Of a stretch of 64,000 nt of DNA, positions 23,401 through 35,180 are shown piece by piece. The first letter of the stretch is position 1; every line of letters begins with the position of its first letter. The translations under genes were made by a program, and so were the position numbers. The notes under the pieces were generated by a model. The model ran no database searches. It saw nothing but the letters and a program-made list of their open reading frames with translations, and was not told the origin of the DNA. Origin of the DNA: Micrasema longulum (taxonomy: Eukaryota; Arthropoda; Insecta; Trichoptera; Brachycentridae); contig JAGVSM010004560.1 of assembly GCA_022494885.1 (NCBI GenBank), forward strand, positions 1 to 64,000, read 5' to 3'.

Positions 23401-26400
23401 CTAAGCCAAACAATTTTAGTTTTTATTTTTATGTATCAGCGCTATGATTTTTTAAGGTTTTGCAATTTTGAAGTTACCCTGTGACGTTACAAATTCTATT
23501 CGGTGAGTTCTGCGGATTGGTTGTTTGGCTATCTATCTATCACAAAACTTTATCATTGGTTGATTCGGAAGAAGTAGTGACGTCGTTCAAAGTAGTTCAT
23601 TTTTATTATTTTTTTAATACATTTTTGAGGAACTTCGTTGTGCAATTAAATGCTGTAATTTTTACCGGGCATAAGAAAACATTTTTTTATCCAATTTCCT
23701 GTAGCACTGAACTTCCTCATTCTTTTTAATACCTTTTACATATAATGCATATTGTGATGTGTTAAAAAACACGAAGTGTTGAAGTTGGTTTTTGATCCAG
23801 TACATTATTTAAGTAAATAGTCAATTTACTATGGTTAGGTCAACTGTGACTCATTGTTGGAGAGAAATGTTAAAATGATCGATAGTGAAAAATGTAATAA
23901 CTGCTATGAAAAACTCAACGATTGTTCAACTTTCAGATGTTTAAGCAAGGATCCACAGAAAAGGCCAACTGCACGGGAGCTATTGTTTCACCCGTTGTTG
24001 TTTGAAGTTCACTCATTAAAGCTTTTAGCAGCCCATTGCCTAGTCAACACTTCAGGTAATTATTTTCCATTTTTTTAAATTGTTGTATAAAAAATAAGGA
24101 AATCATACAAAACTTTCACGCCGTGGAAGATCAGACTGGCAACATTTGAAACATTCCTCGTTTGGCAGCACTGATTTTAACATCTCTTACGCGATGTGGA
24201 GCAACAACTCCATTCGCTTGTCTCATTTCCTATGCATCAATCTTCTCGACCCCACACGGCCTTTTTTACGGTGTTTAAATTGTAAATTTCTTCCGGTTCT
24301 TGCATATTCATTTAATAATCTTTTATAAGCGTACGCAGTGAACCTATAATGCCATAGAATGGTCAATATTAATATTTTAATTTTGCTGAAAACCTACTGT
24401 TGAAATTCAATATTCATAACAAAAATATTGATAAAAAGAAGAAAAAAACTTTCATAAAAAAGGTTTGAACCATTATTTTAAAAAAAAGATTATTAATGGC
24501 ATAATTGGCCCTAAAATTTATGAAAAATACCACAAAATATGTCTGATTTGAAATGATTGTATTTCTTTTCAAAAATCAATAATTTAAGTTTTTGCTTAGA
24601 TTGTTTTTTTATTTTAATCTAGTGTCATAAAATTTTTAGAACAAATTGTACTATAAATATTTTATCTTTATATGAGTGCCAATGTACCTAAGTTTAGTTT
24701 AAATTTCAAGAGACTTTATCTGCCGATCGAAAAGTTATAATATTTTAGTTATATTATAAAACTTTCAAGTATATTTTTTATCAGAAATACCTTAGAAAAT
24801 AATTGTTTATATCGAATTTGATTTTTTTTAATGGATCAATTTTGAAAGAACTGCGTTTTAAAATGGAAAAATGAATGATTTCATTACTTTTTATCAGACT
24901 ACAGCCTTAAATTTATTTCTAAAAACATTTATTTTAAGTAGTACATATTTTTCAATGAGATTTCATACTGCTCATACATTCTATTTATAAATTCAAAACA
25001 AAATGTTTTTTTAAGTTTCATATATTCACGATATTTTATATAACTATTGTGGAGCGAGACGTTGTATCTTTTTTATCATAATTCTATATGAAATACTAAA
25101 TAAGTATGAAATACATGTTTTTCATGACAGATTTATAATAACTTAGAAAACAGGACAAATTTTAAGCTAAAATTAGGTTCATTCGGAATAGGGAAATACC
25201 ACTTTTTTTAACAATTTTTAATTAATAAGGGTCTATAAAATACTACTGTTGAGTAACAATTTTTTTTTTTTTTTACCGTTTTAGTAGTAGAAAAAAAATA
25301 GTTTTTAAATTTATAATTGTAATTCCCACATAAATGGTTTGCATTAGCCACGCCCCTAATATGTCACGGTTCGTGTAAATTTTGAACTTTGTGACAGTTT
25401 AATTTTAAAAAGTACATCGTCACAAATCTTGACATCACAATTATCAAGGACAAACATGTTGCGTTTTTGTAGAAACAGATTTTTAGTATTTTTAAGATAA
25501 GTTATGTATGAAAAAAATTCTCTACAATATCCATTGGTTTTGAAAATACAATTAATTTTTCTAAATCCATTTCATATATTTTTATCGGTATTCGTAGTAT
25601 GTGATATTTCCCTATTATGTGTTTTGAGAAATCGAGGTATGAATTTTACAAAAAAAATTATAGGTATCATTAACCTAGCCGGACCAAAGGGGGGGATTCG
25701 AATTCATATATGTGTGTTTCAGCTGCATGTGAGGGGTTAAATGGCTACTAAAATTTAAAAAATATATATTTTCCAGCTAACATTTCTGAAACAATAACGG
25801 ACGAGGTTGTGGGAGGAGAGGGTCGGCCACTCGCGGTGACGTGTATGGAGGGAGAAATTAAGGAGTTCACAGCGCAGGACCTGCCCCAACTTCAGCAGGC
25901 AGAGAAGTTGGAGAAGTTCGTAGAGGATGTCAAGTAAGATTATTACAAATCAATTTACTAGCAATGTTATGTTATTTAAAAAATATTTTATGTCAACCTT
26001 GCTGGAAGTTCACTCGGGACCTTGTACATAGTAGATAAATGTGCTAACTACTTTACTTTAAGACTTTTTAATGATTTAAAAAGAATTTTAATCCTGTAGA
26101 ACATTAAGAGAAAGGGCAGAGGATTATCCCGAGTATACACTTCAATTCAAGGGCTTAGATAATGTCTAACTATATATTCTATCAAAGGTGGTATGTGCAC
26201 AAGTCAATCAATCAATCGTATCAATCTAAAGATTATACGTATATTTTATTCAATACTAGGATTAAAAATTCTAACGGGGTCGTCTGTAGCGGACTACCTT
26301 TTTATCTTGTCAGCTCACGTATGCGCTAATCATCACTAAGCATATTTTGTTTTACTTTAAATTTGTTTAAAACATAGTAGATTTGGTGATACCGTTGCAT

Positions 26401-29400
26401 CGGTGAGTTAAACTTTGCTTCGTAGTAGTCTGTCATTCGTTAGTGGGAGAAGAAAAAAATTATAATTGATGCAATGCCGGTTCATGTGCAGATTTTTCAC
26501 TTGTAAGCTCACTTTGAACATGCATACTGACAGAACATTGGTAAGAATTTTTAGCCAGAATTGAAAAATTTAGTTATGTACAATGTTGTACAGAACAAAT
26601 AACAAATGAAAGCCATAGTGGATTTGGCATTCTGATGTGCGGGCTGTCATTGCACATAATAATGCACACGGCGGCCTCCGTGGTGTAGTGGTCAAGACGC
26701 TAGACTCACGCACGGAAGGTTCCAGGTTCGATTCCCGGTGAGAACACAAAAATTAAAAATGTGATTTTTCTCAACCCTGGGTGCTCTGTGATGTAATTCA
26801 CCACTGTAATTAGGCCTCCTGGCCTGTTGTGGTGCAAAAAAAAAAATGTAAACAAATATTGCTTGTTTACACTATATTAGATTTATTATAATATAATAAG
26901 TAATAATAATACTAAACCTAATAGAGCCGGACCTATTAAAGGTTCTGTTGGCACCTCAGAGTAATAATTCGCTAGAGAAAGCCCTTTAGCTCTACTGCAT
27001 AGAACAAAAGCCTTCAAAAATTTTGGTTCGGTTTTTAGTTTAATAACAAACCTGTAACGGATGGTTTTGGTTTGCGCCTGCAATTCTCGACCTGAGCACA
27101 TATGGCCCGTTGTATTGCCGCAAACTGTAGCTAACTTCGTGGTTGATAATTACTGAATGGTTTTTGTCCGTATGGTTCTTTTAGCCAGTGGCGTATTATT
27201 ACTCTAAGGTTGAAACAAAGAACCAGACACTCGCTAACAATGAAGGGGAGAATAATATGGTTGTACATATTAATTTCCAAACATGTTTATGTTAGATCCG
27301 TGCTAAATCCTGGTACAGTGGATGTTCACAAAATGTATAGAAATGCACTATCAGTATTTTCAGTCAGGACCCACCTGTGCATACTATACTATTTTTTATT
27401 AGATGAACAAACAAAAGAAAAAGCTTATTGTGTTTTACAATTTACAATGGATGTCCATTTATTTTGCTTGTATAATGATGCTCGAAACATACTTACTTTT
27501 GTAAATTGTAAATTACGAAAAAGGTGGACATAAATTAATATCATAAATTTACCTTAGACATTTTCTATATGGACAGGGGGTTCCAGGTATGATTCCTGAT
27601 AATATCACAGTAATTGAATGTATGTTTTTCATGCCCGGGTGTTATGTGCTATAAAATTTTGCAGTGCAAAAAAAAAATAAATGAGACGAAACAAAAATTA
27701 ATTTGATGACAATTTTAGGTATGGAATATACCCCCTGACAGCGTACGGACGCGGCTCTAGGGGTGGAGGAGCTACACGGGCCGCCTCTCCTCCCGAGGCT
27801 ACGGAGTCGGTGAAGTCAGTGACCCCTGAACCCCTAGACGTGGAGACCAGGAGGGTGGTGCACATGATGTGCAACGTCCGTGCCAAGGATCCCGGCCTCA
27901 CCCCCGAACTCATGGTGAGAGTTATAACAACATACATTGTAATGAGTGATTCGTACTGCTTAGAATGTCTCAATGTGGCCTTAAAAGGCCGCTCAGAATG
28001 CGATAGTTTCCCATGCCAGAAGATGTCGCAAAAGCTATAAAATCGATCACTGGTTATTCCAAATTTGTGGATTGAAATATCATCATCATCATAAGCTTGA
28101 CAGCCCTAGGGGGGTCTTGGCTGTATCCCGGAGTATCCTCCATTATTGTCGGTCTGCTGCTTTTCCTCTCCATTTCCCCACTTCCAATATTGTACCCGCA
28201 CTGATGCAGTCCATCCATAGCATTTTTGGCCTTCCTGGTCTTCGTCGTCCTTGTGGCATGGAGAGAGTCAGGCGTTTTATGGGTTCGTCTCTGTCCATAC
28301 TAATTATATGGCCAGCCCATCCCAAGCGCCCCTCCTTGATGGAACTGATCACATCGGGCGCTCCGTTGATGTCATGTAGCTCCTTATTGTAGCGACGACG
28401 CCGATGGTTGTTTTCTTGCGCAGGGCCATAGACAACTCTGAGGATCCTTCTCTCAAATACTACAATGGTTTTCTCAATTTTTCGGCATAGTCCAGGTTTC
28501 GGAGGCATATATCAGGATTGGTTTGATCAACTTCCACAAGAATTTTCATTAGCAAACTTGAATGTTATAGAAGCTAGAATTGTATGTTAAATTGGAAACG
28601 GCATTACGGTAATAATTGTATTGTAGTAAAACATTGTCTTCACTAAGGCACCTTCCACATACCACCTCAGGTTATATTTGTTTTACGATATTTCCTGAAT
28701 TTCTGTAGCTCTCTGGCAGCCTATTATACTCGCAAAAAGCAATATGTAAAGCAGAGATATAAAACCATAATAATATACATATTTAAAGCTGGATTTATTA
28801 AAAATCAAAACTAAGTGCAACTCATGTTTTCTCTGTTATTTGTTTACTTACAAAAATGTTTTTTTTTTGCAATACAGATGACAATTTTGCTGCGGATGGA
28901 TGACAAAATGAACAGGCAACTGACTTGTCTGGTTTCCAATTCAGATTCTGCTGCTATGCTTGCCCAAGAGCTCGTGCATCTCGGTTTTATCCATGAGGTT
29001 GATATTTTAACATTTGTTTCTTTCTCATTGTTTATGTAGAATAACTTCTTTCACATAACGAAATACCTTCTTTTCCTTTTTTGGTTGTGATCTGTGGATC
29101 GGTGGTCCGAAACCCCACTCTACCCCAACTTAATTTCCATTTTCTAATAGTGAGATATTTACAACTCGTTGACGATGGCCCCAAAATTGAAATATTTGGG
29201 TAAATTATAAAAATGCAAATATTTATTTTTAAAAAATGTGTTTTCAATGTTTTAGCACTAACTTAATGAAATGGCATTAAGTAATAAAACAAAATAATAC
29301 AAGTGTATCATTACTACTTTTGAAACATTATATCTTGTATGTATTGTTATGTCAACATAATGTTCAAATTTTTTTATGAATGTCCTTAAAAGGTGAAATA

Positions 29401-29659
29401 ATTATGACAATTCAATAAGTAATACTAAGATACAAATCAATCTTTCAAATTAATTAAAGTTCATCAATTTTATAAAATTTCTGTCCTCGATGCTGTGCCA
29501 TGATGAAAAATATGTCAAATAAAATTCCAGACGGACCGAGAAAAAATAGCCCGTCTAATAGAAGATACATTGCGGAGCTCCTTCGGCTCCCTGCTGGGCA
29601 GCGGCGGGGGGGGAGTAGGGGTGCCCCCTCCCGCCTGCTACCCCCTGCCCGCCAGCTAG
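17453..29659 (+). CDS. Madm: Madm / nuclear receptor-binding protein (NRBP) pseudokinase, 5' end missing
   Basis: Ten coding exons join in frame: 17453-17677, 18229-18359, 18640-18734, 20441-20524, 22650-22824, 23937-24055, 25777-25933, 27719-27914, 28878-28997, 29531-29659 (TAG). All have AG acceptors and GT donors and give 476 residues. The first exon opens in phase 0 with VDQRDVPGID, inside the family's conserved start of homology, so an upstream acidic N-terminal exon is missing. Seen: kinase-like fold with DTEEGVEVVWNEV (Asn where the ATP-binding Lys should be), YLHSC, HGNL for HRDL (residues 130-133) and KIGSV in place of the DFG motif, hence a predicted inactive pseudokinase. Then KRPTARELLFHPLLFEV, GIYPLTAYG, and a C-terminal segment RMDDKMNRQL...ELVHLGFIHE, ending in a Gly/Pro-rich tail. 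Family knowledge: Drosophila Madm is an adaptor for Mlf and Bunched-A and promotes growth; vertebrate NRBP1 acts as a ubiquitin-ligase substrate receptor and is WNK-related. The penultimate donor is GTTGAT, weaker than the others. Residue order matches NRBP throughout, so identity is firm. Confidence 0.95.
18553..18585 (-). mobile_element. SINE-A remnant, head joined to tail
   Basis: Only the first 14 bases of the head (GGGTTGTGGTCCCG on the minus strand) and the last ~20 bases of the body (AATTATAAGAACGCAAAT) remain, fused directly. Located in a Madm intron. Confidence 0.5.
18945..19300. mobile_element. MITE K copy 1, in Madm intron
   Basis: Ends ATGAGGAAGTT and AACTTCCTCAT flanked by TATA on both sides. 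Internal blocks TTTCGGTCAGTTCTGCCAAT, GGATATCTTTCACAAC and CCAATTTCCTATAGGG recur in the other copies. 356 bp, no coding capacity. Confidence 0.8.
19707..20146. mobile_element. MITE K copy 2, same Madm intron
   Basis: Diverged ends (GGCAGTTCAGTGGTTC; CAACTTCTTCATT), internal GACGTCACAAGTTGTCTTCG, TTTCAAAGTAGTTCATTTTA and CCAATTTCCTGTAGC. Intron 18735-20440 thus holds two K copies in the same orientation. Confidence 0.7.
20147..20332 (+). mobile_element. MITE J, diverged copy in Madm intron
   Basis: Left end GGGGTTTCAAAG with GCCACTGTCC and TTTTTGGGAAGAC, internal GATGGCGAAAAGACTATTTC, right end ACAGTGATCATGGACAGTGA. Directly abuts the end of MITE K copy 2. Confidence 0.55.
22969..23150 (+). 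mobile_element. SINE-B, diverged copy in Madm intron
   Basis: Degenerate head (TTTGCTTACCATGC, CCCGGATTCAATTCC) and tail ending in GATGATGATGATGAATGA. In intron 22825-23936. Confidence 0.55.
23344..23720. mobile_element. MITE K copy 3, in a later Madm intron
   Basis: ATGAGGAAATTTAGTGG start and GAACTTCCTCAT end, with GACGTCGTTCAAAGTAGTTC and ATCCAATTTCCTGTAGCAC inside. In intron 22825-23936. Confidence 0.8.
25670..25740 (+). repeat. Repeat G 5' fragment in Madm intron
   Basis: TAACCTAGCCGGACCAAAGG with GGGATTCGAATTC; after that similarity to the other two copies fades. Confidence 0.45.
26670..26847 (+). mobile_element. SINE-C, tRNA-derived, in Madm intron
   Basis: Head CGGCGGCCTCCGTGGTGTAG with A box and GGTTCGATTCCCGG B box, body CAACCCTGGGTGCTCTGTGA, AATTAGGCCTCCTGGCC, poly-A tail. 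Relatives at 27575-27682 and 63597-63716. Confidence 0.82.
27575..27682 (+). mobile_element. SINE-C 3' fragment in Madm intron
   Basis: Starts at GGGTTCCAGGTATGATTCC (B-box region) and carries the family's CCCGGGTGTTATGTGCT and A-rich tail just before exon 27719-27914. Confidence 0.6.
28033..28580 (+). repeat. Repeat Q copy split by a LINE fragment in Madm intron
   Basis: ATCACTGGTTATTCCAAATT with GTGGATTGAAATATCA, then the LINE piece 28085-28515, then AACTTCCACAAGAATTTTCA and GCAAACTTGAATG. Contiguous in 40430-40545 apart from a few bases. Confidence 0.6.
28085..28515 (-). mobile_element. LINE C-terminal fragment in Madm intron
   Basis: Minus strand: FERRILRVVYGP, KEGRLGWAGHIISMDRDEPI, then RRRPGRPKMLWMDCI. 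Same class of post-RT tail as 4598-4920 but a different family. It lies in the intron 27915-28877 and splits a dispersed repeat (28033-28083 and 28522-28580 are adjacent in the copy at 40427-40550). Confidence 0.75.
29083..29236 (+). mobile_element. SINE-A, internally deleted copy in last Madm intron
   Basis: Head reduced to GGTTGTGATCTGTGGATC then CCACTCTACCCC and a full body with tail. The A-box region is deleted. Lies between Madm exons 28878-28997 and 29531-29659. Confidence 0.75.
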
Positions 29660-29926
29660 CTCCCCCTGCTTACTCTCCATCGCCGCCACACCCAAACTAT
29701 TATCCTTCGCTTCTAAGGTGATATATACATATTATAAATAACTAATATAATTACCAATTACTTTAATGTTAACGCTAAGACAAAAGAGCGCGGTGCGCTT
29801 TCGTTCGAGAATTTATCGAGTCTAAATTTTTGTAACGTAAAATAGAAAAGAAATTGTGATCATTAAGAAATTATTACTCTAATACGAGAAACGCTTTACG
29901 ACTTGCGTTGGCCCCCTTTTAAACCA

Positions 29927-29932
29927 AATAAA
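29927..29932 (+). promoter_or_regulatory. Candidate polyadenylation signal of Madm
   Basis: First AATAAA after the Madm stop, about 270 bp downstream of TAG. In AT-rich DNA such hexamers are common, so the true cleavage site is not settled; others occur further on, for example near 32050. Confidence 0.35.
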
Positions 29933-30540
29933 TATAATAGGGAATTTGTGATTGTATCAGATTAATTTAGTGTTAGTCGGTCGAGCGAACGAATAAATTG
30001 CGAATCATTCCTTACAGGCGGTAAACTAGCACATTTATAGTGAGTACTTCCCAATAGTGCGTATGCCTGCCGCCCGCCTGGACACGGTCCCAGGAACAGG
30101 TACGGTTTACTCGCAGTGCCTACCCACAGGAGGTACGCAGAGTGTAGAACAACCTCGGTGCTTCGTTCTAGCTGCTGATATTCTAGGTTATCTAGTTAAA
30201 ACGTTATTTTATCCATATTTATGTCCGTCAAAAGCTGGATCTATTTGCATTTCATTTTGAGGAAATAGTCAACGTTATTAAGTTATTATTTATACATTTT
30301 TATAGAATTGAGATTAAGATAGTTTATATTATATAGTGGAAGTAAATGGATAGCTTTAATACGCTCTCCTGAATACCGTATTTATACCGCTTCAACCTAC
30401 CATGTTCAATGTATACAGTGTTTTATAATATACAGTAGACTCTCCATTTACTGAGACGGTTGGTGAAGAAATAACACAGATAAACGTATTTATTGACTCA
30501 TCTAAATTGCTTAAACGTGCTCTATAATATCGTCTGTCTT

Positions 30541-30926
30541 CAGGACAAAGGCTTCAAACCACAGTTATGGAAAAAGCATAAAAAAAGTAAATGTGTTTAT
30601 TTATTAAAAAATTTATTGCATCTATATACATATGTATTTAATATCAGGGAATTTGTACAAAACTTGTGCATTTGAAAATTAATATGAAGTGTCCTCTGGT
30701 TAGATTAGTCTTTCTAACATGGCTCAGCCTGTTCTAAGATGGAGAATTTTTAATCTTAGTTTTAATCAATTAGCTATGTCTTATACATATTTTAGCAAAA
30801 GTATTAAAACCGTTAACACCTATTGGCACAATACTTTTTCCAGAATGTGTATAAGACCCGTTATTAAAAACACATTAAAACTAATAAAACAACTATGGCC
30901 CAAATTGTGGTTTGAAGCCTTTGTTC
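30541..30926. mobile_element. MITE with GGACAAAGGCTTCAAACCACA ends
   Basis: GACAAAGGCTTCAAACCACA at 30544 is inverted at ~30905-30924 (TGTGGTTTGAAGCCTTTGTT), with CCATA/TATGG beyond. About 385 bp, no protein. Lies in the 3' flank of Madm. Confidence 0.65.
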
Positions 30927-30980
30927 TAAACACAGTTGATATGGTTTTATATTTATAATATATTTACGTTCAAAGAAAAA

Positions 30981-31174
30981 AAACTCACTTTATCTTCTGT
31001 GAATGCTCTAAAGTTGCAGTGTTCACAAGTCTCCCTTTTATGATTATTTTTTTACCCCATATTTTTTACTTTAAGTCAAACTCACTTTATCTTCTGTGAA
31101 TGCTCTAAAGTTGCAGTGTTCACAAGTCTCTCTTTTATGATTATTTTTTTACCCCATATTTTTGACTTTAAGTC
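30981..31174 (+). repeat. 97-bp tandem duplication
   Basis: Two units beginning CTCACTTTATCTTCTGTGAA (30984 and 31081) and ending ACTTTAAGTC (31077 and 31174) differ at only about two bases. Recent by its near-identity. Confidence 0.92.
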
Positions 31175-34100
31175 CATACCAATATTTTTTTTTAATGTTT
31201 CTTTTTATTTTATTGATGTAAATGGAAAGTTTGCTACATACACGTATTACATTTTATTTCATCTCAAATTTGTTGTTTTCTTCCAACATCTAAATATTGA
31301 AAATGATTGTTATTGCTTACTGAATGTATTGTGTTTAGATTGTTGCTATTTTATATCACTGTCAATAATTGGTTATCTTATTCATCGAGTCATGAAAGCT
31401 TTTGTAAACCTCGCTGTTATTATATTATATGTGGTAGTTGAATTATTAAATGTATATTTTGTGTGTTTCAGTTATGTAAAAAATATTTTTATTGTTTGGT
31501 TTCCAAAATATAGTACTTTATTCATCCAGTAATTTATTACGCTAAATTATATTTGGTTTGTATAATTAACAAAGGAATGTACTGATGATCGTTTTTAAAG
31601 GTCGCCATAATTTATTTGAAAATGAACAATAAATTTAAATCTATTTTATTTTCGATACTTTGTAAAAAATTGTAGATTCAAATTAATTTTTATTCTGATT
31701 TTAGTACTGCCATAGGTTATGAAATTGTGTAGAAATTTGTAATACCTAAATTAAAGATGTTTGTATTAGTCGGGGGAATTATTAAACCAAATATTTAAAT
31801 CTGAGACTGAAATTGGATGGGTTAAATTAGGGTGAATAATCAGTAGATATAAATACAAGTGTTTGTTAATGAGTATTGTAAGGTTCAATCAAGACTGGTA
31901 TCGAGATAAGTTATTAGAGAATTGTTAAGGATTTAATGGCTGTCAAATTAATATCGGAATGTGTCTCTATGCACATTGGAAGGTCACAAAATTGTTGGTG
32001 TTTGAAGAGTATTTTAAAATCTGATATTTGGTGCAAGGTACTGTATTTGGAATAAATAAACTGTATGCATTTTGGTTAGATCCACACTAGCCCAGCTTTT
32101 AAGACGTAAATCTTATTTTGAATATTACAGAAAAAAACAAAAAAGTATTTTGAGAAAAATATTTTTTAAAAAACAAATGCTATTGTTCGAGATTGTGTAC
32201 ATATTACAAACAATTGCGCTCTCACCACAATAGCATATAATTTTATTTTTGTTTAAGCGATGTTTTAAAAAAAAGGATTTCTGCCATTTATATACATACT
32301 GTGTTGATTAAAATATTTTTTAATTAAATAACAAATAACTGTGTAAAAATTATGCCATCTTTTGAGTCTGTGGTAACATTTCGATGAATTTCCAAATTAG
32401 TTTAATTCTGAGAAATCCAGCATGATGTTTCGAATAATATTCCTCTGTTTTGTTTTTTTCACAAACACAGTTACCATTGAATGTGAGCTTGAACTTGTTA
32501 ATTTATTTTTGTTTACTTTTGATGGACTAAACATGTTGTATTTTTATACAGGTGCTCTGTTTTAAATTAAATTGGTTGTATAAAGTAACAAAACCAAAGT
32601 TCAACTTAAAAATAACAAATATAAGTATGGTTGCCCAGTTATGACTTCGTTTGAAAACCTAAGATTAATAATTTTGTATGAAAAAAATATTTTGATATAA
32701 TACAATGTGAATGTTTATATCTAGAGATGCATTATCCGATATATTTTTTTTATTTGTTACCTCACGGTGATCTCCCAAACACTTATTCAACTAATAATAT
32801 TTATCTTGCATGGCACAGAGCTAATAATGATTTAAATCTGGTCACGCATTTCATAATTCTTTACAGGACACATTTCAAAACTATATTGCAATAAGTAATA
32901 ATTTAACCAGCTGACTTTTAAACAATTAAAAAATTTTGCTTACCACAGAATTAAAAAAATCATTACGTTCCGTTTTATAATTGTCACGCTGTTGTAAACA
33001 ATAATATTTATATGTATTTCCTTTGGAAATACCCATGTATTTATGAGTATTTAACCAATCAACACTATCGAATGTAGATTCAATAATATTGTTATTAATT
33101 TTCATTAATTCTGAATAAAGATTTTTACATTTATTTATCTTCATCGGTACCAAATATGTCTGGGCATTTAATATCTGACTTCAGATTATGATATTCTTTA
33201 TGGATTTGTATATAATGACTTGTATGTATTATAAAAGGTTAGCTATGCTCCATTGAAATACACGATTTAATTACTTATCGAACGAGTGTATGAAATATTA
33301 TTATTTTTGTTAACGTTCGCCAAATATTTGATGAACTAAAAATTCCATTTTAAATTTGATATTGATTTCCAGAAGTGGTAATCTCTTCTAGTCTATTATT
33401 TGTGTACTCTTCCATTATTGGGATAGGAATACATTTTATGTGAAAGGTTACTTTTTTTATGTTATTAATTAATTTATTGGTTTGAATCTTATGACTTTCT
33501 ATATGTGTAAAAAGTAATGGTTTCTTTCTTCCGTAGCCAAAGCTTCGAATATAATATATGTATGTACATGCCCTTGTCGAGAACCTCCTTTATGCCATAA
33601 TAATTAAGTCTGTGAAACGTGCTATCGGGAAATCAACTCTTTACTTCGCCAACCATTCATTTTTGTAACTGAAATATTGCTTGTCAATGTATCCAGTAAT
33701 ATGTTAGTCCCATTGACCTGCTAAACTAGCGTTGACTCTCATTGCGTTAGTTAACCCAAACTGCATGATATCCATCATTGGTTATGTACTGGAATGCATA
33801 TTTTTAAAATTATGTTATAAAATGTAAGATATATTATGCTCAATACAGTCGTTTATTTTTTTTTATAAATCGATTTGCATATAACTTCCTTCTGGCTTAT
33901 TTTGTTAAAAAATATGAAATAATCAATAAACCACTGTAAAACCATAAAACCGTTCTTTTACTTTACATTAATCTATTATATCACTTTTATTACATTTGAC
34001 TGAGATTGAGATTGGTTTGTATCTCCCTTTCAATTCATAAAAAATGTCATTTAACCGGCCATACGATGTGTAGTTCTTGTTCAAGGTACTCTCAGTAGGG

Positions 34101-34195
34101 TTGTTCTCCATCGTTCATATCCCATACTGTTTCTTACATAATAGGATGTAGGAGATTCTCATGGCGTTAAATGTGGCCGGATAACTAATATAACA
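31175..34195. other. Madm 3' flank, AT-rich
   Basis: Apart from the degenerate segment near 33 kb, I see no gene. A 138-codon frame at 31116-31532 is Phe/Tyr/Ile/Val-rich as expected of translated T-rich DNA. Confidence 0.5.
32926..33230 (-). pseudogene. Degenerate coding segment, unclassified
   Basis: The minus strand reads KCKNLYSELMKINNNIIES and then FDSVDWLNTHKYMGISKG with YYCLQQRD; a preceding stretch KCPDIFGTDEDK lies in another frame. The spacing of W, G and YxC resembles small DNA-binding domains found in transposon-derived proteins, but similarity is only impressionistic. Probably a frameshifted relic. Confidence 0.2.
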
Positions 34196-34197
34196 TA

Positions 34198-34452
34198 TCA
34201 TCGTTGCGCCGGCAATATCTGTTAAGTGGTTTTTTATTTGAAGTATTTTTATGTCTCATTAAGATTAAACAATTTTGTTTCAACAAAATATAGTTAAATA
34301 TTTAGTCAAAATAAAATTACATATTTTTCTTTTTTGTCACCAATAAAAAAGTATTTAAAAATAACATCCATCATTAAAAGATACATTGTTTAAATTATGC
34401 GCTTTAAAAAATTAAAAATGTTACTTAACAGATATTGCTGGCGCAACGACGA
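34198..34452. mobile_element. MITE with TA target sites (~255 bp)
   Basis: TCATCGTTGCGCCGGCAATA ... CTGTTAAGT at the left and ACTTAACAGATATTGCTGGC ... GCAACGACGA at the right, one or two mismatches over ~30 bp. TA on both sides (34196-34197, 34453-34454) suggests a Tc1/mariner-type mobiliser. Confidence 0.82.
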
Positions 34453-34719
34453 TATACAAATTGATTTTAATCATTACTGCATTACAGTCTGCAGTTTTAA
34501 TGCATTGATTTTTTTAAAACAACCTGACCTTTGAACTTATTTGAGTACAATATCATTCATAACAAATATATCTGGTAAGTTATGTTCTGTTTTAACCAAA
34601 TATTTATTTTCTTTTCTTTTCTTTCTATTTGCAATAACCAACTCTTCACAAATATTAACTATACAGCTTTGCTGCCGCCGTTTTCCTGTAGATGGCTTTA
34701 GTGGTAAGTAGTTGTTGAA

Positions 34720-35180
34720 ATAAATAGGTTATATCTGTCATGCAATAAACTTTGACATTTGTCAACATAATCTCATAGAAATATTAGTCGATTTGTGTCT
34801 GCATCATAAAGTTATCGTCGATTGAAAATTTACAAGCCAAATTCTTGTCGTTTTCAACGTCTCAAGAATGGTGATTTTCACGCCGAAGACAGCCATAGCG
34901 GTGGATGAGATAAGATTTTAGAAGATACGCAATTGGAAGAACCCATGTCAAAGTCAAGAAGAACTTGCACGATCATTGGAAGTGACTCAATAAGCAATTT
35001 CAAAATGCCTCAAAACCATGAGAATGATTCAGAAGCAAGGAAATTGGGTGCCGTTCGTCCTGAAACCAAGGGGTGTTGAACGGCGTTTGTTTGCTTGTGA
35101 ACAGTTGCATGTAAGGCAAAGGAGGAAGGGATTTCTGTATTGCATTGAGATTGGGGACATTATGAGCTGTTAAAACCGAG
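34720..35180 (+). mobile_element. Degenerate mariner transposase remnant
   Basis: Across shifting frames the segment reads like the N-terminal half of a mariner transposase: KNGDF-AED with a GR-like spacing, LEDTQLEE, a helix-turn-helix stretch (SQEELARSLEVTQ and then ISKCLKTMRMIQKQGNW in the correct frames), then V-RRLFACEQL. Several stops and frameshifts make it inactive. The catalytic D,D34D region is not recognisable downstream. Confidence 0.7.

Noticed and set aside
27698..27973. Minus-strand frame over Madm exon 27719-27914
   Set aside because: Shadow of a GC-rich coding exon; the plus-strand product matches NRBP exactly at this position.
30719..30958. 79-codon frame with Trp and Arg residues
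   Set aside because: Lies entirely inside the inverted-repeat element 30541-30926 and ends in its terminal repeat; no transposase similarity seen.
31116..31532. 138-codon open frame, very hydrophobic
   Set aside because: Its Phe/Ile/Val/Tyr bias is what T-rich DNA gives in any frame; no start context, no splice partners, and it begins inside the 97-bp tandem repeat.
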